Below are positions 11,526 through 22,950 of a DNA stretch of 64,000 nt, in pieces. Within the stretch, counting starts at the first letter, position 1; each line of letters opens with the position of its first letter. This DNA comes from Morella rubra (lineage: Eukaryota; Streptophyta; Magnoliopsida; Fagales; Myricaceae): NCBI GenBank assembly GCA_003952965.2, contig CM025851.1, positions 29,189,243 to 29,253,242 of the forward strand, given 5' to 3'. The notes under the pieces are model-generated. The model saw only the letters and a list, made by a program, of their open reading frames with translations. It was not told the DNA's origin and did not search any database. The position numbers and the translations under genes are program-made.

Positions 11526-11875
11526 TAGGGTTGTTTAAATCGGGTTTTGAATTTCCACCACCACAACCCTGAACCCGATCACAAAGTTTACACCCCGACC
11601 CCGAAAAAGATAAAACCATCGGGATTAGGTTCCTCCCAATGCTTTGGTTTTAGTTCGAGTTATAATATAAAACACTGGACAGTCAGTAAAACTGTGCTGG
11701 GGCATATGGGAAAAAAAAAAAAAGATTAAAAAAATCATGCTAGAAAACCCAGCGAGAACCTATTTTTTCCTCTGGTTTATGTTTCAAAATTGACCCTAAC
11801 CTTGATGTAACTCCACGCGTTCGAGTTGAGTCAGGTCAATTTCTGGTTAGGTCGGTTTGCTTTTGACCACCCCTA
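11526..11875. mobile_element. Probable hAT-like MITE, decayed
   Basis: The left end TAGGGTTGTTTAAA and the inverse of the right end, TAGGGGTGGTCAAAA, form hAT-like termini around 350 bp of non-coding DNA. The flanking 8-mers AGATTGAA and AGGCTGAG agree at only five positions, so the target duplication is eroded or the boundaries are slightly off. Confidence 0.5.
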
Positions 11876-12462
11876 AGGCTGAGAGAGGCAGGTCAGGAAA
11901 GAAAATTAACAAGTTTTATAAAATAAGCCGCTTTCAGGAAAGTAGAGTTCTGTTATAACCATTGACCAAATTAAGTTTCAATTGACTGTATTTTTCGAAG
12001 CTCTCTAAAAAGTCGAAAGTATGGAAAATACTTTATAAAAAGTAAATACTACAAAACAAACGGAGCCTAAAGTAAATAGAAATAAAATCAAGAAAGAAAC
12101 ACAGAACTGAAAATTAATTTCTCATCCAGACAATTTTTTTATTAAAATTATTTTCGATCTTGAATAAATTTTCTAATTAATCATTAATTTAATTTACTTT
12201 GATAAAAATACACAAAAGAAAGTATGAACAAAACTAACCACAAAAACTTTCCTTCCAAATATATTCTCATTACCATTCCAATTACATACTCTCGTCACAT
12301 TCACATTCTCTAACACAATATCTTAATTAATCGGAGATCTATGACATGATGCCGCACTAGAAGAATATATGTATATAATTTTTACATTCTCCATGAGAAT
12401 ATATCACAGTACAATATATCTTCCGCATCAAATGTTATTGTGTTCGATATGACAAATATCCA

Positions 12463-12499
<37 letters not shown>
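11876..12499. other. AT-rich intergenic DNA ending in a dinucleotide tract
   Basis: No gene is seen. The stretch ends with a (CA)n tract followed by (TA)n at about 12463-12498, which forms the left flank of the hAT element. Confidence 0.5.
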
Positions 12500-12568
12500 C
12501 TGGCGGAAGGAGAGGGTAGCGAATCAGGGCGGTCGCTACCCATTCCCCGCCCAAAATTTTCTTTTTGC

Positions 12569-12611
<43 letters not shown>

Positions 12612-13020
12612 TTTTCATTGCTTGGCTTGGGCCTCGATACCCATTGGGCCCAGGCCTAGTAGAGTTTATGTTGGGGCTTGGGCCCCGATACCCATTAGGC
12701 CTGGGCCCCCAGCCCGTTTTTTTTTTTTTTTTTTAAAGCAAAGGGTGAAACGACCCCGTTGCATTAAAAAAAATGAAAACAAGGGTGAAACGGTGCGTTT
12801 CACCCCTGCTTTGAAAATTCTCTTCCCCTCTTTCGCGATCTCCCTCCCCCTCTCTCACAATTTCTAATCTCTCTGGTCTTTGCCCTACCGTTGCCCAGGC
12901 CCCAGCCGATTGCCGTCCGACTACGGCCACCTGCCACCGCCGCACCGTTGCACGACTCGCACCACCCACTGCCAGCTACAGCCTACAGGTATAAGTTATA
13001 CCGTATAACCATTAACCTCC

Positions 13021-13022
<2 letters not shown>

Positions 13023-13066
<44 letters not shown>
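13023..13066. repeat. (CT)n microsatellite in the hAT 5' leader
   Basis: A near-pure CT dinucleotide tract lies about 340 bp before the transposase ATG, probably in the 5' untranslated region. Confidence 0.8.
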
Positions 13067-13069
<3 letters not shown>

Positions 13070-13409
13070 TGCGTCTCTGGCTGGCTGCTGCAGTGCTGCT
13101 GCTCTCTTCGATTTCTTTTCTAATTTTCCAATTTGATTTGCAGTCGAAGATAGTCTCTCAATCTCGGATTGGATCATTGCCTCATTGGTGAGTTTTCGTT
13201 CCTTTTTTTTCGGTTATTTTGTTTTAGTAGTTTAGGATTTTAGGCAATGAATGAATGAGGTAAATTTTTTTATTTGAGCTTTATGTGAAATAGATTTTCA
13301 GTAATTTTTATTGGGTTATTGGTTAGATTATTGGTTAGATTATTGGTTGATGGTTGGATTATTGGTTGATGGATTATTAATTAATTTTTATTTTTGTTTT
13401 GTTTAGATA

Positions 13410-15892
13410 ATGGATAAGTTTGTGATAAGAAAGTCACGTAGCGTGGAGTCATCTAATACTCCTAACGTGACTATTAATTCTAAAGTGGAAAGTAGTTCAA
13501 AAAAACCTCGCATTATATTTAGTCTGGATGATATCGTTGCTGACCCAGGGTTACGTAAACCCATTGAAGAATATGATCTTGGGATTAGGGATCAAGTTCG
13601 TAGGGAGTACTTAATAAAAGGTCATTTTCAACCGCATGGCCACAATTTTCCCAAGAAGGAATACGGGCAAGAAATGAAGGGTTTTAGGGGGACATAGTTT
13701 AAAGATTTTAATTGGTTGGAATATAGTGTATCAAAGGATGAGGCGTATTGCTCGTGGTGTTATCTGTTTAGGCGAGCTAGAGGAGGGAAGTCTAAGGGAG
13801 ATAAATTTACATCTACGGGCTTTAGCCACTGGAAAAAGGCAGTGGGGGATTTTTGTTGAACATGTTGGTGCACATGATAGTGCTCACAATGAAGCTAGAA
13901 GACTATGTGAAGCACTTGAAAATCAGTGACAAAGTGTGTCTCACATGTTATCCGCACACGGGCATGATCAAGAGAATGCTTATCGCATTAGTTTAACAAC
14001 GGTTTTAGATGCTATTCGTTATCTTTTGGGCAAGGATTAGCTTTTCGTGGTCATGATGAGTCCGAGAGTTTAATAAGGAAGGGCAATTTTCTAGAGCTTT
14101 TGAATGTGTTTTGCCAACGTGATGAAAAGGTTGCTAAGACACTTAACACTAATGCTCTTGTAAACAACCAAATGACTTCTGCAAAAGTGCAGAAGGAAAT
14201 GATGAGTGCTTGTGCAGCTAAAACCACACTTGCCATTATTAAAGAAATTGGGGATGAATTTTATTCTCTTATGGTTGATGAGTCTCGAGATAATTCAGTG
14301 AAAGAGCAAATGGCAGTGGTTTTGAGATATGTAAACATACGTGGACATGTGATTGAAAGGTTTCTTGGTGTGGAACATGTTCCTGATACTTGCTCTGAAT
14401 CTTTGAAAAAAACTATAGATAATTTGTTTGCAAGGCATGGATTGTCAATATCCAGATTGAGAGGTCAAGGGTATGATGGGGCATCAAACATGCGAGGCGA
14501 GTTCAATGGGTTGAAGTCGCTTATTTTGAGGGACAATCCTTCTGCTATGTATATCCATTGTTTTGCTCACCAACTTCAATTGGTTATTGTGGGTATTGCA
14601 AAGAATAACTTGCAAGTTGGTGATTTTTTTAATTATACTTCAAAAATTGCGAATATGGTCGGAGCTTCATGTAAAAGGAAAGATGCTCTTCAGCAAAGTT
14701 ATCATAAAAAGATAGTGGAACGGTTGGACAAGGGAGAGATTTCTAGTGGAAGGGGCAAAAATCAAGAAACTAGTCTCACACGACCAGGTTATTATTATAT
14801 TTCATTACAATACTAATAGACCATTTAGTTTTTTTTTTTAATTTGTTTATAGTTTTATAATTCCTATAATATTGTAGGTGACACTCGTTGGGGTTCATAC
14901 CACCTTACAATAATCCGTCTCTTTACTATGTGGTCATCAGTATTGGAAGTGCTTGAACACATAAAAGATGATGGTATTCTATCAGAACAAAGATCTCTGG
15001 CTATGGGTTTGATGGATAAGATGGAAAGTTTTGAGTTTGTATTCACTATGCATTTGTTGAGGAATATAATGGGAATTACAAACAAATTGTCACAAGCCTT
15101 ACAACGAAAAGATCAAGACATTGTTAATGCTATGGGTTTGGTTGGAGTTGTGAAGGAACAGTTGCAAGATTGAGAGAAATAGAATGGGATGAATTTTTGG
15201 AAGAAGTTAAAACTTTTTGTGTTGATAACTCTATTAGTGTGCCGAATATGGAAGACATTATACTAATTTGTAGTCGTTCAAGGCGTGGAGGGCAATTTAT
15301 TACTTATTTCCATCATTTTCGTGTGGAAGTGTTTTGCCAAGTTATTGATTTGATCACTCAGGAGATAATAATCGGTTCACAGAAGCAAGTATGGAATTAC
15401 TTCTTTGCATAGCATGTCTTGATCTAAAAAAACTCATTCTTAGCGTTTGATCATGTTAAGTTACGTCATCTTGCCGAGCTTTATCCAGAAGATTTTACAG
15501 CAGATGATAATTTGATACTTAAAAATCAGCTTAATACCTATATTAGAGATGTTAGAAGAAATGATGCCTTTTCTAGACTTCAAGATATTGGAGATCTTGC
15601 TGTGAAGATGGTTGAGACAAAAAAGAATACTCTGTTTCCATTAGTTTATCGACTTATTGAGTTGGCATTGGTCTTACCAGTTGCGACTGCAACCGTTGAA
15701 AGAGTGTTTTCTGCAATGAAGATCATCAAAAGTGATTTGCGTAATAGGATGGGGGATGATTTGAATGATTGCATGATAGTGTACATCAAGCAAGAAGTTT
15801 TTAAAACTATTAAGAACGAAGACATTTTGCAACATTTTCAGAAGATGCAAAATCGTAGGATACAATTGTCACCTTTTAGTTGCAGTATATAG
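13410..15892 (+). pseudogene. hAT transposase (TTF-type zinc finger / DUF4371 / dimerisation domain), broken
   Basis: The ATG at 13410 opens a basic N-terminus. A TAG at 13695-13697 interrupts the frame just before the TTF-type zinc-finger region (FNWLEYSVSKDEAYC, then CSWC). A frameshift follows near 13850. The central DUF4371-like region is at about 14100-14816. An apparent intron of about 70 bp with the acceptor TTGTAG precedes GDTRWGS at about 14879. The C-terminal hAT dimerisation domain is clear at 15660-15800 (VATATVERVFSAMK). Further frameshifts fall near 15170 and 15410. The protein would bind the element ends in the nucleus and catalyse excision and insertion. As sequenced it would not be made whole. 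Confidence 0.88.
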
Positions 15893-16050
15893 TACGGTCC
15901 GTGTATTCTAATATTTTTAATGCTTTTAGTCCTTAATTTTCGACATTGTAACTTTAAGACAATTTTTTGTATTACGAAAGAAATTTTTTTTCTTATCATT
16001 TCGCTTTTAAAGTTCGACATTCATAGATTTCAATCCTGGTTCCGCTACTG

Positions 16051-16735
16051 TATATATATATATATAGGTTTCTAGCCATTGTGGGAGAGCCACTTGGTTT
16101 ATATTTACGAAACAGTACTACTCTTTATATCAACTATTGTTTTTAAATTAAATTATTGAAAATTTTGCCAGAGCATTTATCACCTTTCAAAAAATAATAA
16201 CTTAATAGATATTTCATGATGCCCTAATGGGCAGATCTTAATTCAGAAACTTATGTACATATAGACGATCGACAAAGATGGATCCAATGCCCTAATGAAT
16301 CATCCAACTTTTTTTTTCTACAATTACCACATCGTCATTGGTCACGTAACAAATTAAATGAGTTTAAAAAATACTCAGATAAATTAATATATGTTTTCAT
16401 TAGAGGAAGGAATCTGCATCGAATTAACCAAAATTATTTAACGGATTTAGAATAAAAAAATTAATTAATTATACGGGGCAACATTTTCTTGAATTTACCT
16501 TCGTAATATTGGAACAAATAAAAGCAATGGTCCAAAAAAAAAAAAAGTCTTTCCCTCAAGTTTTCATCTGAAAATGCTGATTTGCAATACATATAGATAA
16601 TTAGTGACACGATATCCTATGGTTGTTGCAGTTATTACACAACGCGCGTAAACATACATTAACAAGTGAAACATCAAGTGAAACTATGCGCGCGATTATT
16701 ACACAATGAAGACACACACACTGACTCAAGTTTTA
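16051..16735. other. 3' flank of CYP82 copy 2
   Basis: AT-rich DNA. From about 16374 it matches the region downstream of copy 1 (1340-1700). No gene is seen. Confidence 0.55.
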
Positions 16736-18723
16736 CTAGGTGGTTTTCGATCCATACGGTGTGAAAGGTAGTCGCGGCCTGAGAAGAACTTCGAGTGGAG
16801 TGGCTTTCACGTTTGTCAATCCAAAGCTTTCAGTCATATCAACTTGGGCCTTTGAGGGAGTTGAGATCTCAAACATTTGTAAAAAACTAGCAAGTACCAA
16901 ATGTAACATCCGAAGGGCAAAAAGTGCTCCGGGGCATGCCCTTCTACCACTCCCAAATGGGATCAATTCATAATGTTTATCCAAAACATCCATATGCTTG
17001 TGGGTGGTGAGAAATCTTTCCGGCTTGAATTCCAATGGATCTGACCATATGCGTGGATCCGTTTGGATTTTCCAAATGTTTGTAATCAGCCGGGTGCCTC
17101 TTGGGACACGGTAGCCGCCAACGATGCAGTCCTCGGTGAATTCACGTGGAGCTGATAATGGTGCTGGTGGATACAAGCGTAATATCTCTTTCACTATGGC
17201 TTGGAGATAGACTAGACTACTTATATCAGACTCCTTAACAATTCTTTCCTTTCCCACTTGGGCGTCGAGCTCATCTTGTGCCTTCTTCAACACATGTTGG
17301 TTGTTCAACAGTAGTGATACTGCCCAAGTTAGAGTAACAGTGCCGGTGTCAGTTCCTGCCGCAATCATACCCTGCAATCCAATTCTTTTAGACGATCGTA
17401 TCCATACTCTGAACAAATCATGGATCCTTCTAGTTATAGAGCTAAACTCATGAAATTACAAAACATAGCATCATGTAACGTAAGAACTTATTCTTGAACC
17501 TTGTGTAGGAAAAAACAACGGAAGAAGAAAATAGAGATATTAATAAATCCTATGCAAACGAAAGAGACATAATTTTAAGTCGAAGTCCAGGACAAGTCCT
17601 TCGTAATTTATATGTGGTGGGCAAGAACAGGCTTAGAAAGAACAAAACCAATAGGCCAGAACAAGATTAGTTTCGGCTTTTCTGAGAACGGCCTTAAACT
17701 AATCTTCAAAGTTCAAATAGTCGATTCAACAAAAGCCTTAACTGTACAGTGAAACGGATAAAGTGAAAAAAGGAAGCATACCAAAGATGTGGCTTTGTTG
17801 ATTGTATCCGCATCATAGCCGGCAAGCTCTGCGCCATCAAGGACGGATAGCATTACGTCCATGAAATCTTGCTCCCCTTTGACCTTACATGAAGCTCCCT
17901 TACGCTTATGCTCTTCCAACCATTTCCCAAGTAAACTATCCAAAACTTTTGCAGTTTTCTTCATAGCCCGCTCATGTCCTCCCAAATCCAAGAACCCAAG
18001 GTAAGGAATGACATCCGACAACACAAACAGCCCAAGGAAATCAAAGAATTCCCTCACAGCCTTTTGGCAACGGCGTGCCTCTTTCTCCTCAACCTCTGTA
18101 AGATTTGAAAGCCGGTAGCGCTTCCCAGCAACAATTTTTGTGATCACGTTGAGACTCATGTCTCCAAAACATTGCTTCAGCTCCACCAAAATCTGGTCTG
18201 ACTCCTTCTTTGTCCAAAGTTCGTATAGATCTTCTACAAATGTGGCAACTTCAGTGACTCGAATAGAGGAAAGTAGCTCAACCCGAGCGTTAGAGAGTAG
18301 CTCTATTGTGGTAATTTTGCGTAGTTCACGCCAATAGGGACCATAGGGTGCGAATCCAAAAATGGCATCATTATAGCCTATGTGCTTTGATGCTGCAAGT
18401 TTGGGCCGCGAGGATACTGCCACGTCGTTGGTGGTGAAACACTCCTTAGCCATCTCCCAACTGTTCAACACCAAAGCTTGCTGCAACCCAAGTTGGAGGG
18501 TAAAAAGGGGGCCGTACTTGTCTGCCATGGCCCCCAAAGTCTAGTGCGGGAGGTCAGTTCCTCCCAGCAGAGGAAGGTGACCAATTAGTGGCCATGCACC
18601 TGCCGGAGTTGGTATTGTTTTGGCCAATCCAGCTCTGGACCTCCGCAAACGATAATACAGTACAAGAATTAGGGATACGCTTCCAACTATGACAACATTT
18701 AGGTAGGGTGGAAGGATATCCAT
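16736..18723 (-). pseudogene. CYP82-type cytochrome P450, copy 2, one premature stop
   Basis: Two exons: 18723-17782 and 17371-16736, with donor GTATGC and acceptor TTGCAG in phase 0. Together they encode about 525 residues, the normal CYP82 length. All P450 landmarks are present: N-terminal membrane anchor, PTPAGAWP hinge, I-helix AAGTDT with the conserved threonine, K-helix EILR (ExxR), FKPERF, and haem loop [10 protein letters not shown] with the axial cysteine. The only lesion I see is TAG at 18541-18543 (codon 61), where copy 1 has AAA (lysine). The next in-frame ATG is at codon 66 (18526-18528), past the anchor and hinge, so re-initiation would give an enzyme without its ER anchor. CYP82 enzymes act in terpenoid, flavonoid, coumarin or alkaloid oxidation; the substrate here cannot be told. 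It could be a recent pseudogene, a null allele or a base-calling error. Confidence 0.88.
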
Positions 18724-18795
18724 TCTAGCTAAGCTAGGAGGCTGTGGCCTGTGCGTGGTAGATATCTTAAGTTGAACTTTGCATCGATCGGTAGC

Positions 18796-18802
18796 TTTTA
18801 TA
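18796..18802 (-). promoter_or_regulatory. TATA box of CYP82 copy 2
   Basis: TATAAAA on the minus strand lies 73 nt upstream of the ATG and sits in the same TTATAAAAGC context as in copy 1. Confidence 0.55.
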
Positions 18803-18805
18803 AGG

Positions 18806-19429
18806 AATTCGTCTACTTTCTTAACAGAAAGGTCACATCAGCTGACAACTCAGCAGCTGATGTGGTTGGAATGATGCGCACTGTTTTGAAAAATGACACA
18901 GTTGATCCCTCAACGGATAAATGCCTCTTAGTCGCCATAGCAGGGGCAACTCCATCCGTTGGTCCTGCTGACCTTGGCTAGCTGCAAATCAGGTAGCCGG
19001 AGATCGTCGCCTGCATTGCTTCACAGAGGAGTTAAAGATGGGACATCTGGTGGTACTGCTCCTAGTTCTGAAAGGAAAAGACAAGGCCATCACTTTCTGA
19101 TCCTCATGGGACTGAAGCATTACTCACCAGTAATTTGTAGTCTCACTTTTCTGTCATCAACAGCTCAGATTTCCTACTTTTGGATTTGTGATTCTCTCAT
19201 CATCAAAGTTGTGATTCTTTTTCAGTTGATTTTCTCTTCTTGGATTCTAATGGCAGGTGCCGGAACGTAGTAAGCTGACATGTGAACTCATTTTAAGGGG
19301 CTTGGAAAAACCTGTTTCCATTCTGTCTTGGAGCCCAAGTGAACAACAGCTACTTTTTTTTCTTCCCCCATCCAAAAACTCAGTATATTAACTAAACCAG
19401 AGCAATTTTCGAGTCACAAAGAGAGATAT
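18806..19429. other. Intergenic DNA, no gene recognised
   Basis: Frames of 76 and 103 codons exist at 18751-18981 and 18959-19270 but resemble nothing I know and lack supporting context. A near-perfect inverted word, ACATCAGCTG with CAGCTGATGT, occurs at about 18834-18860. Confidence 0.4.
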
Positions 19430-19637
19430 GAAGCGGAATACAAAGCAATTTTTCTTTCTCTTTAGTTGCACTGGTCAGCTCACTAAACAAGTTGTGCGAC
19501 CAATATAATTGGAACACGTGTTTTTGTTTTTGTTTTTTTCCCCAAATCCTCCATTTCAAACATCGGCTACTAAATCCTAGCTTCTAAATCCCCAAAATCC
19601 CACTACTCTCCTCCCCCCACTTTCTTGTTGCCGAGCT

Positions 19638-19670
<33 letters not shown>

Positions 19671-20722
19671 TGAGAGACCTTAGGAAAATAAGAAATCGCA
19701 CGCAGGTCATGCCCCAAACGCATACTTATTATATGTTGTGATTTCTTTAATGTACATGTAATCCATATAAAAAAAAAATGTTAGAGGTTTGGAAAGTCGA
19801 TGTTTTGATGTACTACATAGCCCAAATGTGTACTCGTGTATGTGATGCTATTGGTTGAAATTTGGGCAATCTATATGTTAAAGACATGCTTTAAGCATTG
19901 ATGTTTTAAAGAAATTTGGGAAACTGATGTTCTAAAGTTGTTTCGTCATTCCACTTAGAATAACTTTGTAAAATAGTCAAAGTGCAAAAGTGCACTTTGA
20001 AGATGTATTGAAATGGTATTAAAATTGGACTTTTACTATCTGAAGAAGATGTTATAAAGGAAGGGAATATGACAATGATGAACATTGTAAAGGCATACTT
20101 TTTGGTGAATCCAGATGTTATTCATATCTAATAACACAATATAAGCATATTGATGTCATAAATAGGTTTCCTTGAAGAGTGATGCAATCTTTTTATCGTT
20201 AGTGAGATAAAATTTTGCTTGTTTTTAAGCTCTCCCTCAACAAAAATAGATGAACTTTATTTTTTTTCCTTCTTTTTTTTGTTTAAATAGAAAAAATTTC
20301 TCTCTTGACTAATGATGCGGTCAGACCACTAGTTTTGTGGCCATTATTTTTTTTACATCAATGATGCAGTCCGACCACTAATTTTTGGTGAACTGATTTT
20401 TTCTCTAATGATGTGATCAGACCATTATTGTTACCTCAACAATGAGGTCAGACACGTGTTCCACTTGTACTGGTCGAAGAACTGGTCGCACAACATGTTT
20501 ATTGGTTCAACCAGTGTGGCTAAAGAGAGAGAAAAAGATTACTGATGCACCCCTGGTCGGCTCCACAAGGAGCCCAGCAGAGCCAATGTCTCACAGGCCT
20601 CATTAAATGAGGTGGAGACCTGTGAGGTGTTAGATGGGTTTGGATTCAATCCAAACTGTGGGTCTGGATGTGTCTGGACTCGTACGTTTTGGACTGAATC
20701 CAAACCCCTTCGATAATTCCTC
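19430..20722. mobile_element. Decayed inverted-repeat element related to the long-TIR family
   Basis: The segment around 19430-19520 matches the inverse of about 20455-20560, sharing GTTGTGCGACCA and GGAACACGTG, so the two form imperfect inverted repeats. The outer right part, read on the minus strand, begins GGGTTTGGATTCAGTCC and contains CATTTAATGAGGCCT, the same words as the termini of the 4.2 kb element at 37512-41731. Degenerate repeats with (T/C)CGACCACTA words fill about 20290-20460. The matching left terminus is missing. A 29-base T-run lies near 19640. No coding capacity is visible. Confidence 0.5.
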
Positions 20723-21145
20723 AGTAAGTGGATTAATGCCAGTAGAAAACAAAAGGCCCAGATATAAGGTAGAGACCCCATAATCTTTGGAGGCTCAAAC
20801 TTTGGGCATTACTAGATGTTGCATCTGTGCACTCATTTGAGGGAGTCAACCATTGATCTTTAAGTCGTTTCATCTCGTCGTCTTCTAATAGCCTTAGAAA
20901 TGCATTCGAGAAGTCCCTAGCTATTAGAAAGCCTTTCTGGAATACCTGTTAGAAAAAAAGAAAATATATTTTTATTTCCTTGTGAGATTCTGAGATGGTT
21001 GATATATATAGAATGGAAATTAAAAGGTCAACAATCACTTATTTGCAGAGACCATTCTCTAAAAATAAGCAAATACTTTATTGATGAATGAACGTCTAGA
21101 AAACATGAACTAGCTAGCTTCAAGCCCCTTGCATGGAAAGCTATG
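20723..21145. other. Intergenic DNA, no gene seen
   Basis: Nothing recognisable in this stretch. Confidence 0.4.
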
Positions 21146-21404
21146 TATTTACATTTCGAAATTTTCTCTTATTCTATTTCTTCCTTGCCTACATTTGATT
21201 TTATCCTCTTAATTTTCACCTCTTTATAATTGTTCTTGATTTTATTATCATTCCATTTCCTCAATTAATTCATTTTATTTTTTTCTTATTCACTTCAAAA
21301 CTTTTAACTTCTAGAATTATTTGAATGTTGCATTTTTCGTTAAATTCCTGAAAAAAATTACTTTTCCTTCCTTTGTGTATTCTGAATTTCAAAATGAATT
21401 GTAA
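21146..21404 (+). repeat. Direct repeat, left copy (about 260 bp)
   Basis: This AT-rich segment, from TATGTATTT to AAAATGAATTG, matches 24994-25255 closely with scattered substitutions. The two copies bracket the gypsy remnant. They do not have TG/CA ends, so they are not obviously LTRs. Confidence 0.75.
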
Positions 21405-21508
21405 TAAAAAATTTCCGCTAAGCCTTTTCAAGATGTAATATCCGTTTGTGTGCATACTATCACTATAGGTGAGCCTAGGGGGTAAGTACGGGCACGAGGC
21501 ATGATAGT

Positions 21509-21520
21509 TGGTATCAAAGC
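21509..21520 (+). other. Primer-binding site of a Ty3/gypsy remnant
   Basis: TGGTATCAAAGC closely resembles the tRNA-Met primer-binding site and lies about 100 bp before gag. The sequence just upstream would be the end of a 5' LTR, but its start cannot be defined. Confidence 0.6.
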
Positions 21521-21605
21521 ATGGTTTAAAGGTTTGGTATGGCTTAGGCTTCAATAATTTGTCATAGTTTTCACAGTAATGTTGGTGTTGGTTCTCAGGG
21601 AAGTC

Positions 21606-22950
21606 ATGTCTGAGAATGTGGGAGACGGGAGCTTGGATCGTGATCAAGGACAGTTGAACCTCGAGTTCAATGCGGAGGAGATTCTTCGGAATTTTGCGGG
21701 TTTCATGGCTCAGCAGATGAGCCAAAACCCCAATCGCAACGAGGAACGTACCAAAGGGTGTTCCTTCGATCAGTTTAATCATCAGCACCCAGTTGTTTTT
21801 AACGGCAAGACTGACCCGATATTCGCTGAGAATTAGATTTTGGATATCGGGGAGTTTTTTAGAGTGTTGGGTTGCACTGATGAGCAGAAGGTGATGTATC
21901 CTGCTTATAAGCTGTCTAGGGAGGCAAAGAGATGGTGGCTATCCATGAGTGTGTTACTAGAACAAGAGCTTCAGGGATCATCGATTACTTGGGAGAGGTT
22001 CAAGAGGGAATTTTTGAATCGGTATTTCCCTAGATCAGCTCGGAACACTAAGGCGAGGGAATTTGCTAATCTGGTGCAAGGTCGGTGCCCGTAGAGGAGT
22101 ACGCGGCCCTATCATGGAGTTATCGCATTTCGCCCATCACCTAATTCCCAACGAGGAAAAGAAGGCATGAAGGTTCAAGGAAAGGCTACATCCGAGAATC
22201 TTTGATTGAGTTTGTAGTCATAATTTTGATAATTGGGCTGCATTGGTGGAGCAAGTTGCTATAGTAGAGCGTAGTATCTAGAGGAACGCAGCATTTTATG
22301 AACGACAGAAGAAGCATCCCCCTCAGCAAGGAAGTTGTTCTCGGGATCAGCCCCAGGCAAAGAGGTTTGTTAATAGTGGTGGTCAATGGAAGGACCTAGG
22401 GGGTAGTGTTCCATTTAGGGGTAATCAAGGAGCGACTTGCCCCCAGGGTAAGAGGTTCCACCCCAGGCAAGAATGTCGTGTGGTAAACGAGACTTGCTAC
22501 CTATGTGGTCGTCCGGGACATTACGCTTGGGACTACCCTACCAGGCAGAATGGACCCCCTCTAGTGCAGCCTCCAACACTAGCAAGGAATGACAAGGGAG
22601 CCACCAATCAAGGGAAGCAGCAACGGAATACTGTTCCGGCCCGAGTCTTTGCTTTGACTGCAGATGAAGCAGAAGCAACTGGTGTTGTGGTGTCAAGTAC
22701 CTTTCTCCTGCCCAATGGATCTATAACTGTTTTGTGTGATTCGGATGCCACACATTCCTTGTTTCTTATTATTGTGGCCTGTTAAGTGGGGCGAAGTTGG
22801 AACCCTTAGAACCGGTATGGTGTAGCAGTGAAGGTGGAGTGGGGCTGACGTTTCACTTTTGGAGTTTGCATGTGAGGATCCTAGTGTTTGATGATAAAAA
22901 TATTTGAGTGTTGTGTTTAAATGATGATGTAGGCTTGAGGGAGTCACGGT
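21606..22950 (+). pseudogene. Ty3/gypsy gag-protease remnant
   Basis: A decayed gag of the Retrotrans_gag type. An N-terminal acidic region leads into FNGKTDPIFAEN, an in-frame TAG (21834-21836) where the family has tryptophan, then FFRVLGCTDEQKVMYPAYKL and RRFFPRS-like sequence (here NRYFPRSARN). A frameshift follows near 22080. A zinc knuckle (CYLCGRPGHYAWDY, last Cys replaced by Tyr) lies at 22495, and the protease active-site triad reads DSDATH rather than DSGATH near 22740. Reverse transcriptase, RNase H and integrase are absent, so the element is truncated as well as mutated. The gag style is that of the Tekay/Del group, an inference. Confidence 0.8.

Larger units (their letters stand above)
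12500..16050 (+). mobile_element. hAT transposon of the autonomous type, 3.55 kb
   Basis: The left end reads ACTGGCGGAAGG and the inverse of the right end reads CAGTAGCGGAACC. These are imperfect inverted repeats of the CAGTGGCGGA type common in plant hAT elements whose transposase has a TTF-type zinc finger. Both flanks are (TA)n, compatible with an 8-bp TATATATA target duplication but not proving it. Inside are a GC-richer leader with (TA)n and (CT)n tracts and a transposase region at 13410-15892. The transposase is broken, so the copy could move only with help from another. Confidence 0.8.

Noticed and set aside
12382..12867. Frames encoding IYIYIY and poly-Phe stretches
   Set aside because: They come from (TA)n, (CA)n and T-run simple repeats.
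20539..20781. Minus-strand 80-codon frame starting with a hydrophobic segment
   Set aside because: Most of it lies in the terminal repeat of a decayed DNA transposon; a signal-peptide-like start alone is not enough.
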